Assembly (NCBI GenBank): GCA_020543525.1
Contig: JAHYIO010000036.1
Coordinates: 744,001-808,000 of the forward strand
Reading direction: 5' to 3'
From: Coriolopsis trogii
Lineage: Eukaryota; Basidiomycota; Agaricomycetes; Polyporales; Polyporaceae
Length of the DNA: 64,000 nt
Under the pieces are notes generated by a model. That model saw only the letters and a list, made by a program, of their open reading frames with translations, had not been told where the DNA came from and did no database searches. Below, one piece after another: positions 25,199 through 36,654 of the stretch. The translations under genes and the position numbers were made by a program. Position 1 is the stretch's first letter. Each line of letters opens with the position of its first letter.

Positions 25199-27353
25199 AT
25201 GTCCGCCGCTCCTCCGGCTGTGCCCTCTCTAGATGGTACCTTTGGCACGATGCTACTGGGCACTTACATCGGGGTGATGTCCGTTCTCGGAGATTTCTCT
25301 GTGGGGTAGGGCCTTGTACAAGCTCACTACTATATGCGGCAGGTTGTACGGTCAGACGATCCATCAGGCTTACCGCTATACTCGTCTGTCGCCAAATGAC
25401 AACATATTTCTGAAGCTAGTGGTGAGTTGCGGGATATTCACGCCGCACTGAGCCGTCTGATAAGCCATGCTAGGTAGCGACGGTGATGTACGACTCCTCT
25501 ATCCTCGCTCTTCTTGACGTTCAGCTTAACCGTCGCCAGTGCTGCCGAGACGTTCCACACGGCGCAGATCATACATCTGGCGTGAGTACCTACTAAAGTC
25601 TCGCAAACCGCGGTGAGCACTCATCGTTTGACGGCATCAGGTACTGGTACTTGATCACCAACTACTTCAACCCGGCGGCGCTTCAGAACGGTGTATGGTC
25701 ACTAGATGTGAGTCAAGTTGCGTTCGCTTCCAACGACAATGTATGCTGACTGCTCTCAGACTGTACCAGTTACGGCGGTGAGCTATATGTGATCGCACTT
25801 ACTTTGGTGGCTTATATCCGTCCTTGTCGCAGGGCGTGGTCATCCTGACGTCGCAGCTGTGAGTCTTAGCGTTCTATAATCCCTATGCAATAACTGACGA
25901 CTTGCGCGCAAGGTTCTTCGTGCGACGAGTATATATGTGTATGGAATCGCTGTTTTTTGACGGGAGCGGTTGCTGAGTTGTCCTTTCGCAGTTGGCAGCA
26001 AATATAGGATTGTCGTGGTCATTGTGGTGAGTTATCTCTTGTCGATACAAAACCCGATCGCCCAATGCTGTTTTCAGTGCTTTCTCCTTGTCACCGAGCT
26101 AGGTACGTGTCTGCTCCCCTGTGTCACATAACCTCGGTCGTCCTTATTCAGAGAACGTGCTATATTCTACTCTCGCCAGCATTCCTTGCGGGTATGTAAT
26201 TCTGATCTTCAGTCCCGTGCCTATACTAATTCTTGTGTGTAGCCGCGTCAATCGAGTGGTACGTTCACCATCTTCCTCGACACTTATACCTTGGACTTAC
26301 ATAGCATTCTCAGTTTCATCCAGTTCACCTTTGCCAAATTCGAACGCGTCGCAGTAAGTCTATCCGTATGTCTACCTGACGAGTGATCTCAAATTCACCG
26401 GCTTCGTAAGTGGCTTGTCGGCGCTGGGTTCGGTGTCGCGTCGCTCGCGGACGCGATCATCACGACTGCCCTCATCATCACCCTCCGTCAAAGCCGCACT
26501 GGGTTCAAAAGGTTTGACCATTTCGGCTCAAGGCAACGCGGTATGCTTACATCAGATCCACAGAACAGACAGTATCATAGAGGTCATCATTCTCTACACG
26601 GTGACAACCGGTAAGTCACGTCCGTCGTTCCTCCATACACACCCAGTGCTGACAGTCAAACAGGCTTGCTCACCACGTGAGAGTTCTCCATTTGTATCGC
26701 TCCTGTTCCTGCTCACTCTGGGTCGTTTTCAGCATCTTCAACGTTCTCACCTTCGTCTTCGTATGTTCCCACCTCTGTCTGTTGATGGTAAACTATTGAC
26801 GTCGATGGAACAGTCGATCGCGCTCAAGGACAGCTTCTTGTACATTGCATTCGACTTCATGGCCTCCAAGTGTAAGCCACTCCTGCGTACCGACTGCCCG
26901 TTGAACTTGCCCGCTAATCCCGTTCCTCCAGTGTACGCAAGCTCGCTATTGGCTGCGTGAGTCCCTTCTTCCCTTCATGTCTGACTGAATCGCTGACTGC
27001 TTGCCCGTTCCGCAGGCTCAACTCGCGTCATTCCATCGCGCAGAAAAACGCTGGCGGCGTGTCCGAAGTCTACGGCACCGGGAGCAGCGCTGCTGGCGGT
27101 CGGAATGGCACAGTTGTCTCGAACCGCCTGCAAGTGCACGTCACTACTCAGGTCAGTCCTCACATGTCGTTGTCTCGATGCCCCTCGCCAAGGCCGTCGT
27201 TGACCTTGTACTTTGACCCATCAGCGCGATCCTCCCACGAGCGACTTTGCGATGGACACCGACCTTGTCGAGTTCCCACCGACCAAGAGCGATCACGTCC
27301 GGAGCGGGAACGGATACGACGACCGTGGGGTCCTACGTATTGGTGGTGTCTGA
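25199..27353 (+). CDS. DUF6534-type membrane protein, copy 2
   Basis: Integral membrane protein of the DUF6534 family, role unknown. It begins MSAAPPAVPSLDGTFGTMLL, then LYGQTIHQAYRYTRLSPNDN. A 14-base exon at 25474-25487 codes VATV plus part of Ile. Next are AAETFHTAQIIHLA, YWYLITNYFNPAALQNGVWS, a run of very small exons in the 25.8-26.2 kb stretch, FIQFTFAKFERVAV, and the core WLVGAGFGVASLADAIITTA, RQSRTGFKR and TDSIIEVIILYTVTTG. The tail carries LNSRHSIAQKNAGGVSEVYG and TDLVEFPPTKSDHVRSGNGY, and ends RGVLRIGGV at TGA 27353. The closest relative in the window is the copy at 4481-6603: both core and tail match. It is the only plus-strand gene inside the 14.5-33 kb block of minus-strand enzymes, so its presence there could be a later insertion or a functional membrane partner. 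Confidence 0.82.
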
Positions 27354-28053
27354 GTCTCCCACCCTCGCCGCCCGACGCACGGATTAAATCGGCGTCGGCG
27401 TCCGTTGAAGCGCTCTCTCAGAGCGGTTCCCCGCGGGCAAGATATTGTCGGCGTAGCCTAGAGTCTCCGCATGACTATCATGTGGATATATGGATGTATG
27501 ATTATTCTCTTTTTAATGGTCATCGGAGGTACCTAGACTGGTATTCATTCGTTCTTTTGCGATTATGGGTCCAGATTGGGTGTGCTCCCTGTCATTCGGA
27601 CAGTCGTCGCCTTCCCTGGAGGTGATGATTGTACATGCAGTCATCTCTCGAAGGAGGCTAATATTGACGAAGAGAACTCTGAGAGGCGAAGCTTACCTAC
27701 TTGGTGCCTTCATGTTCTGGATTCGAAGTGGAACAGGCCAGAAGAACTTGCTGAGTCTGGACTCTGGAGTACCTTGATCTGCGAATGTTCAGGCATGTGA
27801 ATGACGTGACACTATTGCTTCCCGAGGTAGCCGAACGCACCTGAGACACGTTTTTTATCCTCGTTGTCTCTTCAAGCTCGGAATTCCTCGCTGAACAACT
27901 TCATGAACAACCCCGAGGCCCTGAGGCAGCGAAAACTTGGAGGGGATGATCTGGACTAGCATGCGTGACCAGTGGTGCTAGAGCTAGAAGCACACACGAA
28001 GGGGCACAAGTACTACATCCGACGACAATGAGTGATACCAGCGACTAGCGACC
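27354..28053. other. Intergenic between converging genes
   Basis: 700 bases between the 3' ends of the DUF6534 gene (plus) and the thioester reductase (minus). Short frames only. Nothing recognised. Confidence 0.5.
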
Positions 28054-29662
28054 TCAACTCTCCCGTTCCAGAAATCCCGCAGCGCGCCATGCAGCCATCC
28101 ACTTGGCGGTGATATCCTCTTCGAGCTCGGGCAAGTACTCGAGCGTCGGACTCGCGGCGCGTGCCTTCGTCGTCTCGCACGCGATAAAGTGGACCATCTC
28201 GTCACCTGGCTGCCTGAACTTGCGCGTGCAAAAGAAGCCGAGGAGGATAAGGGCAGGGTTCTTCCGGATCGCGTCCACGTAGTCTGCGCGATTACGTTCT
28301 GATCATGGCAGGCGCGGTCAGTCAAGGGCCACGATAACAACCCGCGTTGTAACGGGGCGGATAATGACTAGACTCACGGGACGCAAGCTGATGACCGCTT
28401 TTGGCGAGCGCGTGGAGCCAATCGTTCCAAGAAACGAGAGGCAGGTCGAGCTGCTGGCCAATTGAGGCGAATAGACTGCGCAGACGGGCTGGTCGGGGAT
28501 GCGTGAGGTGCATGATGATGTCCGGCGATGTGTGCATCTCAATCAGGACCTGCGCGGCTGGCACGTTGGGCATGAACGCAGCGTCCTGAAGTCATTACAT
28601 GGGCTAGGTCAGTCACATGCAACGTTAGCAGCGACAGAACTCCTCACCCCGTCGATATCAGGCAGGCACTGTGTCAAGTTGGCGGACTTGACGATGCACG
28701 GGAACCACTCGTCCGTGTTCCAGTATCCGCTCTCGTCGCCACAGATCTGGGCAAGGCGCACAATCTGGACGGGAAGATCCCTCTGCTCGATTAGCTTGAG
28801 CAGCATGTACTCGCCGACCCACTTCGATTCACCGTACCCCGAGCCAAGCGCTGACGAAGGCGGCATTGGCGTCTCCGGGACAGGGGCCGGAAGTTCGCAA
28901 CCTAAGCAGAGAGAAGAGAAGAAGATGAGCCTTCTTTCATCGTCAGAATACCACCGGCAGCACTCACTCTGGAAAACAGTAATGGAACTGATGTATTGCA
29001 CCTTCGGCGCTTCGATGTAGGGTGAGCTCAGCGCCAGGTCGACGAGATAGCGAAGCGCTCTGAGGTGGACGTCGAACGATGAGATGGCAAAGTTGAAGTT
29101 GACGGCCCATGCTGAGGGTAGACGGGGTCAGCGTTCATACCTCCGAGTCGGACGGCGCGTACACAAGCATCTCACCGTTGTGGATCATCCACGTCACCGA
29201 GTTTCGAATCTGTCAGAGCTATCATCAATGACGGTCGCAGCATCCCAATGGGTATGAGGATCAAGATGCACATACCTCGTCGAGGAGTTCAGGCTCAAGA
29301 TCGAATCCGGGGACGCCGAGGTTCCCCTCGACCATCCTGAATTTTGGAGAGTCGAGGAGCGTCTCGTCGTACTCTCTGTCACGGAACGACGCCTGCTGTC
29401 TCTGCATCGGACGAGAGCCCTTCCGGTTGAGGGCGTACACGACCCCAATTGAGTCATCGCGGAGGAGTTTCTCGAGCAGGTCGGTGCCAAAGTTTCCCGT
29501 CGTACCCGTGACGAGGACGACCTCCTTCCCTGGCGGACGGGGACGAAGCTCGGCTGGACGGGTCGGGAAGTCGATGCAATACCCTTCTGCGATCCTGACG
29601 AGCTCCTCTGGGGTAGCCGTCGTGGATTCGGTGTGCAGACGTCCTTCGACAAGATCGGCCAT
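28054..29662 (-). CDS. Stand-alone thioester reductase domain (extended SDR)
   Basis: NAD(P)H-dependent reductase of carrier-bound thioesters to aldehydes, as at the C-terminus of adenylate-forming reductases and Lys2. The nucleotide site is VVLVTGTTGNFGTDLLEKLL, followed by VYALNRKGSRPM and a strand-end FRMVEGNLGVPGF. After two introns come WAVNFNFAISSFDVHLRALR, VQYISSITVFQ, and the catalytic YxxxK in GSGYGESKWVGEYMLLKL, with IVRLAQICGDESGYWNTDEW next. The last exons hold AAFMPNVPAAQVLIEM and end FLERES at 28054. About 400 residues. The frame extends 16 codons upstream to an ATG at 29710; those codons read RFVIFTPTALDTMADL, like the last helix of a carrier domain, so the gene may be the surviving end of an adenylation-carrier-reductase protein. 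I saw no adenylation or full carrier domain upstream. Same strand as the PKS, which has no release domain. Confidence 0.9.
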
Positions 29663-30767
29663 GGTATCGAGGGCAGTGGGAGTGAAAATGACGAATCGAG
29701 ACACTGTCATCTACCTTATACGACCGCAATTCAAATGATAGCGATTCACGCCCGAGGAAACATCATACTGAAGGTTTGGCGGGGCGAAAGACCTGCCCGT
29801 GAATTGTCAGCGCAGGCTAGCAATAAGCGCAAGGCGGATGTACGTCACTAGAAGTGTCCGAAGCTTGCCCTAGATGTGCGAACGATTAACCGGGGGGCAT
29901 GGTGCCAAGCGTGGTCGGCGTGTTCGGTGAGTTCTTCTCAGCGACAAGAAGAACTTTCGTCAAGACCCTGCCTGTCGTAACGACGAGGGTACTCGTAAGA
30001 GGTTGCAGTAGGAAGGATTTATGGGAGGACACGTAAGTCTACTTCCAGATTAGAGAGAGAAATCATATGAATTGAACCAGGCACTTCGTCGGAGACTCGC
30101 AGTCCGATATTCTCATTCTACCGTTTTGGGGAGGTTTGCGCCCATCAACCGCCGCTTGTCAACATTAATATTGATAGTATTGCAGAATTACGGATTACCG
30201 CTCGTCTGGGTCTTCTGCCGACCATGACAAACGCCCAGACTCAAGCGCGAGCCGCCGGCGTAGACAAACGGGTCACAGCACTACATACATACACGCGCAG
30301 GGCCACCGTGGACATGCAGCAGCAGGTCTGGGGCTATCAGTAGCAATCAGAAGTCCTCTCATCTTCCGATAATATCGCTTGAGGGGGAGAAACTCTCTCT
30401 TCTCCTAAAACTTACGGAATAAGTATCGCGCCCCGTCCAAGCGCATGAGTGCCCAGAGTGCCCCAGGTAATATGCGAAGGGCGCTGAAGGCTCCCTAATC
30501 ACCGCCCGTGCCATGAGACCGCGCAAGCATCTGCCAGTTTGGCGATCGCCAAAGCTACTGATATTCCGATGTTCTTCGAATCCGCACCTATCGTAAACGG
30601 GGAACACGTAATGCGGCTGCGGTGTGTAGGGATAAGTGAAGAGCGACGGAAAGGAGAAACCGAATGCTGTAAAATATTAAAAACGAAACATATGGGAAAA
30701 CACAGACGGCGGCCATCGACCCTATCGCCAATGCATGCCTTCACTGCGGGAGATGGGTCTGCCGTCT
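29663..30767. other. Intergenic, upstream of the thioester reductase
   Basis: 1.1 kb between the thioester reductase start and the aldehyde dehydrogenase stop. I searched it for the missing adenylation and carrier domains and found no such motif in any frame. The minus frame 30499-30870 overlaps the dehydrogenase end in another frame and is not called. Confidence 0.5.
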
Positions 30768-32981
30768 CTAGGCGGGGACCGGAGGAAGAGTGCGCGGGCG
30801 AGCAGGGAGGGCGGGATAGATCATGTCGATCCACCCCCTGAAGCCTGGCTGGTACGGAGGGAACCGCCATGCCATTGCGATAGAGTCAACCCTACGAACA
30901 AGTGTGAGCCATGCGTAGTCCTCGATGAGGGTCCGACGCGACTCACCATCCGGGGTTGTCCAAAGAGGTACGCAAGTGCGTGAACTGCTCGAAGCCCCAC
31001 TTGCCGTTGTAGTAGCCATCTGTGCGCAGACACTGAGTTCGCGGTCGTCAAGAACACAGTATGTATCACTTACACCCGCTCGCTCCTACACCACCAACAG
31101 GAGCGTAGGGAATACCAGGGCTAATGATGGTTTCGTTGGCTACGAATGACCCGCTCTTCGTGTTCTCGAAGACTGGGGAGTGCGTAAGTCCATGAACGTT
31201 GGAACACTGCACCAGACTCACCCTTCGCCTTGAACGCTTTGTCCGAGGAAAAGACATAAAGCGCGAGTGAGTGTTCCTCCCTGCGACATCTCTTTAGTAC
31301 CTCGAGATCATGCGGAATCGACTCTGGACATACCTGGTACGAATGAATGCAATAGCCTCATCGACGTCCTTGACGGGGATGATGAGCAAGATTGGGCCGA
31401 ACAGCTCCCTGGATAGTCGTTCAGAATATACATCTTGTATGGAGCCGCGATGGTACTCACTCGGACATCAGCGAATCGTCTGCGGTCACGTTATCGACGA
31501 TCGTCGGAGCCACGAACCTGTCCTCGACACGGATTTGGCCGCCGAGCACGACGGTGCCCTTGGTAGCGTCCAACAGGCCCTTGAGACGAGCTGCGCTCTT
31601 CTGGGTAATGATTCGAGACAACGAGTCCGAGTTCTCAGGCCCGTCAGGATAAAAGCTTTGGTAACTGATAGAGCGAGCAAACAACGTCAAGAAACAAAGA
31701 TAGATCGGGGAACGAGCACTCACACTTCCTTGAACTCCGCAATAAGAGCGTCGTGTACCTCGTGCGGGACGAGAACGTACTCCGGGGCGGTGCATACCTG
31801 TCCGGCGTTGATCGACCGTCCCCACAAGAGACGTCTGGCTGTCATCTTGAGGTCGACCTTCGGGTCAATGACCACCGGGTTCTTCCCTACATGAACTAAT
31901 GAGATTGTGCGATGCAAGCGTTCATAGATGGGTTACCTCCGAGCTAAAGAGCAAGGTTGTGTTAGTACGAAAATACGTGCACGCGGCAGAGGCTCTTACC
32001 TCCAACGTCATAGGAGTGAGATGCTTCGCTGCTGCGGTGGCGATGATACGGGCGACATGGCCACCACCTAGCAAATACAGCGAGAGACCATAAGAGACAA
32101 AACACTGGAAGTCTGTGTTCTTCTTTACCAATGTAGAATACTGAACGTGCCTGAGTTAGCTGCGAGTAGTTTGAACGCGGACTTCGATAGACTCACTATG
32201 ATCCCAGCGAAGCTCGAGAACCTGGAGACAGCATACGGCGTCAAGTTTGTAACACTATATGAGTAAGCACCGCACCTTTGTGGTCTCCGGTATGGCACCT
32301 TGAATGACCTGGACCAGCTCAGGATCAAGATACTTTGGGATGAGCTCGGCCATCAACTTGTTAACGTTGGGCGTCGCCTCCGAGGGCTTGATGACCGCCG
32401 CGCATCCCGCTGCCAGAGCGCTAGCCTACGAGAGGTCCGTGAGCCAGTATAGCATCGAGAAAGCCGGGGAACATACGAGGGGTATCATGCTGACGAACAG
32501 GGGGAGATTGAACGCGGAGATAATGAGGACGACACCTTTGGGCTCCGCCTTCATCTTCGGACCCATAGCAAACCAGCCCATGTGGAAGCCTGCATTTTGC
32601 TGCTTCGTCCACGAGTCAACGCCGTCGTGAGCAATCCGAATTTCTTTGTAGACCGGACCGAAGTCGAAACTGAAAGCATGTGTGAGTGAACCGGGCGTTG
32701 CCTCTCGTCATCAGAGTCACGCACAATGCAGTTTCCAGAGGGGGACGTCCGAGATCGAGTCGCAAGGCCTCTTCCCAGCGCGCCTCGTTGTCCTTGATCA
32801 TATAGCCCAAGTGGGCGATTTGCTGCTTTCGATAGGGAATAGACTTAGTTCTCCCAGAGAAGAACGCCTCACGGGCAGTCGCGTGGACCTGTCAGGGAAG
32901 GTGAGCGGTACATATCGCACCTAACATGAAGGATAACTCCACCTTCGGGATCTCATCGAGGGGCGTATACTGATCAGTCAT
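30768..32981 (-). CDS. Aldehyde dehydrogenase, class 3 / fatty aldehyde type
   Basis: Oxidises aldehydes to acids with NAD(P)+. Start MTDQYTPLDEIPK at 32981, spliced to VHATAREAFFSGRTKSIPYR. Then GMGPKMKAEPKGVVL-type residues (read as AMGPKMKAEPKGVVLIISAF), ALAAGCAAVIKPSEATPNVN, and LIPKYLDPELVQVIQGAIPE. The catalytic Glu motif is split: MTLE, then a 7-base exon (31937-31943) coding LG, then GKNPVVIDPKVDLKM. The catalytic Cys is in SINAGQVCTAPEYVLV. Later ELFGPILLIIPVKDVDEAI, SGSFVANETI, PYAPVGGVGASGYGYYNGKW, FEQFTHLRTSLDNPGW. It ends near PALPARPRTLPPVPA at 30768, with a hydrophobic tail (WRFPPYQPGFRGWIDMIYPA) that could touch a membrane, as in fatty aldehyde dehydrogenases. About 530 residues. 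Same strand as the thioester reductase, which makes aldehydes. Confidence 0.92.
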
Positions 32982-33047
32982 TGCGAGGTAGTCTGCGGGT
33001 CGAGGTCGGAGTGAACTTTGTGTACGAACGAGTGGCAGTAGGACGGG

Positions 33048-33056
33048 TATATAAAG
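33048..33056 (-). promoter_or_regulatory. TATA-like box of the aldehyde dehydrogenase
   Basis: TTATATAC on the minus strand, about 70 bases before the ATG at 32981. Confidence 0.4.
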
Positions 33057-33587
33057 TATGTCTTCGCGGCGAGCGGAAAAGATCGGCACCATCAAATACG
33101 CACGAAATCGGATATCAGCGTGGGGCTCCAGCCTGAGAGTAAACGGTAACGACAACATACCAGCTTCTGGGCCACGGATTAATAGGTTGAATGTATAAGG
33201 CGCCGTCCCTGCTGCGGGAGTATGTGCAAGCGATGGCTCGAATTGGGCTCGAATTTGAACGTCAACTGTTCAAAAATCTGAGTATATACCTCTGCAAGCC
33301 CCCCCTCGATTCATAGCGGACGTTGTCGTGTCTCTCGTAGTCTCCTCGTTGAGAGAGCTCTGGGAAGCAGTAGATCAATGCCCCAATCAGGAAGGTGCGC
33401 ATGATGTCCATCAGCACGTGAGATCGGTCTTTGGGATGCCGGACCCGCGTACCTCCCAAATCAGGGAAGAGGCGGGAGCCGTGGCCGCCATGTATAGGCG
33501 CCCCAATGGCAGAAGAGTCGAGATTGTGGCGCCACCTGAAATTGAACCATTAGGACTCCAACCCCAAGTTCCAAATGGTCAAGTTTT

Positions 33588-33789
33588 TTATGGACCGGTT
33601 CTGCAGTCTTCATCTCCGTCCTCAGGAGTAGGCTTCTTGGCCACGAGATGATAGAAGGCTTCGCATGCTGCATTCGCCCACACAACCCACTGTTACACAG
33701 CGGAGATGACAGGAGCAAGTCATGTGTGTGAGTACCTTCTGGCGGTGATACGGAATGGACGTATGCGCTCGGATATCGTCCATGGTCAT
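33588..33789 (-). CDS. Possible tiny two-exon gene, about 51 residues
   Basis: Not recognised. Exon 1 from 33789 reads MTMDDIRAHTSIPYHRQK and ends at a GTACTC donor. After an intron of under 60 bases with a clean CAG acceptor, exon 2 reads WVVWANAACEAFYHLVAKK then PTPEDGDEDCRTGP and a stop at 33588. The join keeps frame, the middle is amphipathic or membrane-skimming, and the tail is acidic. The frame stays open 5' of the ATG for about 20 codons (GIIKKQPSASALQNGR), so an upstream exon may exist. It lies 0.6 kb upstream of the aldehyde dehydrogenase on the same strand. It could be a real small protein or a lucky splice. Confidence 0.35.
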
Positions 33790-34425
33790 TCGTCCATTCT
33801 GCAGAGCCGAAGCTGACGGTTGCTTCTTGATGATGCCCGAAGGCCATGTCCGCTTTCAGCTAATAGTTTTTGTGACGCATCTTGTAGAGGTATGTCATGT
33901 GACATTGTAGTAACTAACCTTCCTGGGGTACTGATTGTAGTTTACTAGTCGAATACACATACGACTCTCCCATCTGTCTCACAGCTTTCAGGGCAGATGG
34001 CGGGTGCTGACGAGAGTTGTACAACAGCGGTTCCCCTACATATCATCATATCATCGTGTGATGACGCAGGGGCCCATACCGGATGCGAGATGCCTCTTCA
34101 AAGCGAGGCCGCTCAAGGTATGACGTGGTAAGTATCTTCCTCTTCTCTAGATGCTTACGAGTCGACAGGTCGAAAACCCTGCCCTGGTTTCCCTTCTCAC
34201 AGCGCGCTCCACTAGCTGCGCGCGCAAAAAGATGGCACCACAGCCTTCATTCCACACGCCCGCCAGGCTTGAATGCACCGCACCGCCCACTGTCTTCATG
34301 TCTCCTCCTATTAGTACCCGATGGAAGTGTGGGTACGCGAAGTGATAGCAGCTGGGGCTCAGGGTATATCTTCACGTTACCTTCGCCATACCCATCACTA
34401 ACACAAGCTGGGAACCTCCTCGACC
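33790..34425. other. Intergenic, upstream of DUF6534 copy 3
   Basis: Short overlapping plus frames at 34083-34439 and 34151-34345 lie just before the gene at 34426 and have no motif. Treated as promoter and leader. Confidence 0.45.
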
Positions 34426-36654
34426 ATGACTACAGCTAATGCTACTGTACCTGGGGCTGACCCTGCCGCACTACTGTCCGGCTTGGCTGCGCTCGAGAAT
34501 GAATTGCAAGGAACCATGGGCGCACTGCTACTGGGGTCGTTCCTTGGAACAGTGTGAGTATGAATCTGGATAGGTGGGCAGTCATGGACTCACACATTTC
34601 TCCAGACTCTACGGCCTTGGCCTTCACCAAGCGTATCGCTATGTGCGACTGTATCCCAGCGATCAGATCTCAATACGACTACTGGTATGTATGCGTTGCT
34701 GTACCGTCAGTTGTGGATCGCTCATTGAGCTTCATGAAGATTGTTACTTTGCTGTGCGGACCGCCTCATCCGATACGTCGCGCCATCACTGAGGCATCAT
34801 CCCGCAGACTTCTAGAGACGCTGCAGGTGGTTTTCGCCATCCATACAACGTAAGTCATTACCATCGTTTCTCTTCCGAATTCACGAACGTCCGAGCAGCT
34901 ATAACGCATTGGTTACCAACTACTTCAATCCAATCGCTCTGACGAAGTCGATTTGGTGCGTTGCTTAAACAGTTGTCAAATTCTTCACGTACTGACCACA
35001 GTGCCATCGTCGTCAGGTCGGCCAACGTACGTAGCTTATCTACACCCTATGAGTGTCTGATGATGGAGGAGAGGTTTTACTGGGCAGTTGATCACGATTA
35101 CTGGGGTACGATGTTCAACCCAAGTCACACGCCATGATCCTGACAACTATGCCATACCTTAGGGCCTGATCATATTCATAGCCGAGATGTAAGTGCGCGA
35201 ACTCTCTGTCATTCTGATTCGGGTCGCTGACTCACTATCCACAGCTTCTTCATCTTCCGAGTATCTCTCAGTACGTACACCTTGCTCGTACCCAACCATT
35301 TCCATCACCTTGACAACCTGCAGTTGGATTCAAGTACAAGATCGTTGCCGTCGTTGCGGTGCGTGACGAGCCGTCGGTGGCAGTTCGAGGTTTTCTGATG
35401 TTGTCTGTAGTTCCTGTTCCTAAGTACCAAAGTCGGTATGTGGGTTGACCAAAGTGCAGGCAGTATGCGCTGACAATCCCTGGAAATGCGTGCAGGCTGC
35501 GATATAGGTAAAAGATTGATGATACGCAGTTGAGCCAACCGCTGACGTTGTGCTAACAGCACTGTCTGTCAAGGGGTATGTCATGACAGACGCCGCGAAG
35601 GGAACGCCACTGACCATGTCAAAGTTTCCAATCTGGCCAAATTACTACCTACACTGACGATACAGTATGTAAACCAAGGCTCAGCTCTCCATGGTCTGAC
35701 GACTGATCTTGCCAGAAACTGAGTGTGACGCCACTGGCTTCGATCTTCGTCGTCAATGTCCTCCTCACCGCCTCGCTGTTTGTCGCGCTAAGGAAGGCTC
35801 GGGCGGACTACAATGGGTAAGACTTATCGATCTCTTATGCAGTAATTATATTGTTCGCCTCTAGGCAGGACTCCCTCGTGGACCTAGTGTTGATGTATGT
35901 GGTAAACACAGGTCCGTACTATCTCACGTCGCTTCAAGGGACTAAATATGACCAGGCTTGCACAGGGTTTCTGTTATTGTAGGTCACTCCAGAAACGCTT
36001 GCACCTTAGCTAGATCCATTGCTAACTTACCACGATGTACCCTCAGGGTGTTCGACCTTGTAGGCTTGATCTTGGTGAATGATTCCCGCATCCACTCTCC
36101 AGAAACGAGCCTGAGCTTGCTACCAGGGTGCTGCTCTCCCTCATGACCTCTACTGGGTTCTCATACATCTCATCGTTGCCCGACGTAAGTCGCTCGTGAC
36201 TCGAATTGTCGCTCGCTCGGCTCACGCTTCATCAGTATACATGAACACCCTTCTCTGCGTGTACGTCCTTCCCGACAGCCAAGCTCACTTTGCAGAGCCG
36301 GACTGAGCTCGTTCCCCTTTTGCGCAGCCTAAACTCCAGGAAGATCCTTGTCAGCTGTGGCATGGAGATATTCGACGCGGGCTCGTTCGGCAGGAACATT
36401 ATCGCTCGCGCCAACCGGATCGCAACCGCCGAGCGGTGGAACGTACCACAGGTCAGTGCACTCGTCTGATCTCGATGCATGCCCGGGTTGAATCAATATG
36501 GTGATACTTAAAGGCGCCGCCCACCCAAATCTCGAGGGTCTTGGATATCAAGGTCACCACGGAGGTGGAGGGAGAAGGCGGCGAGGTCGCGTATCCGCCC
36601 GCGCGGTGGCGACCTGACGAGGATCTTTCCAAGCAGTCTGGGTACAATGCGTAA
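34426..36654 (+). CDS. DUF6534-type membrane protein, copy 3
   Basis: Integral membrane protein, role unknown. The N-terminus is longer than in copies 1 and 2: MTTANATVPGADPAALLSGL then LENELQGTMGALLLGSFLGT. Following exons: LYGLGLHQAYRYVRLYPSDQ, LETLQVVFAIHTT, YNALVTNYFNPIALTKSIW, AIVVRSAN, LITITG, GLIIFIAEI, FFIFRVSL, FKYKIVAVVAFLFLSTK, KLSVTPLASIFVVNVLLTAS, LRKARADYNG, RQDSLVDLVLMYVVNTG and GVFDLVGLIL. The C-terminal exons read LNSRKILVSCGMEIFDAGSF, ANRIATAERWNVPQ, and PPTQISRVLDIKVTTEVEGE, ending QSGYNA at TAA 36654. The SRTGF motif seen in copies 1 and 2 is KARADYNG here, so it is a more distant paralogue. All borders followed are GT-AG; several exons are under 25 bases. Confidence 0.78.
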
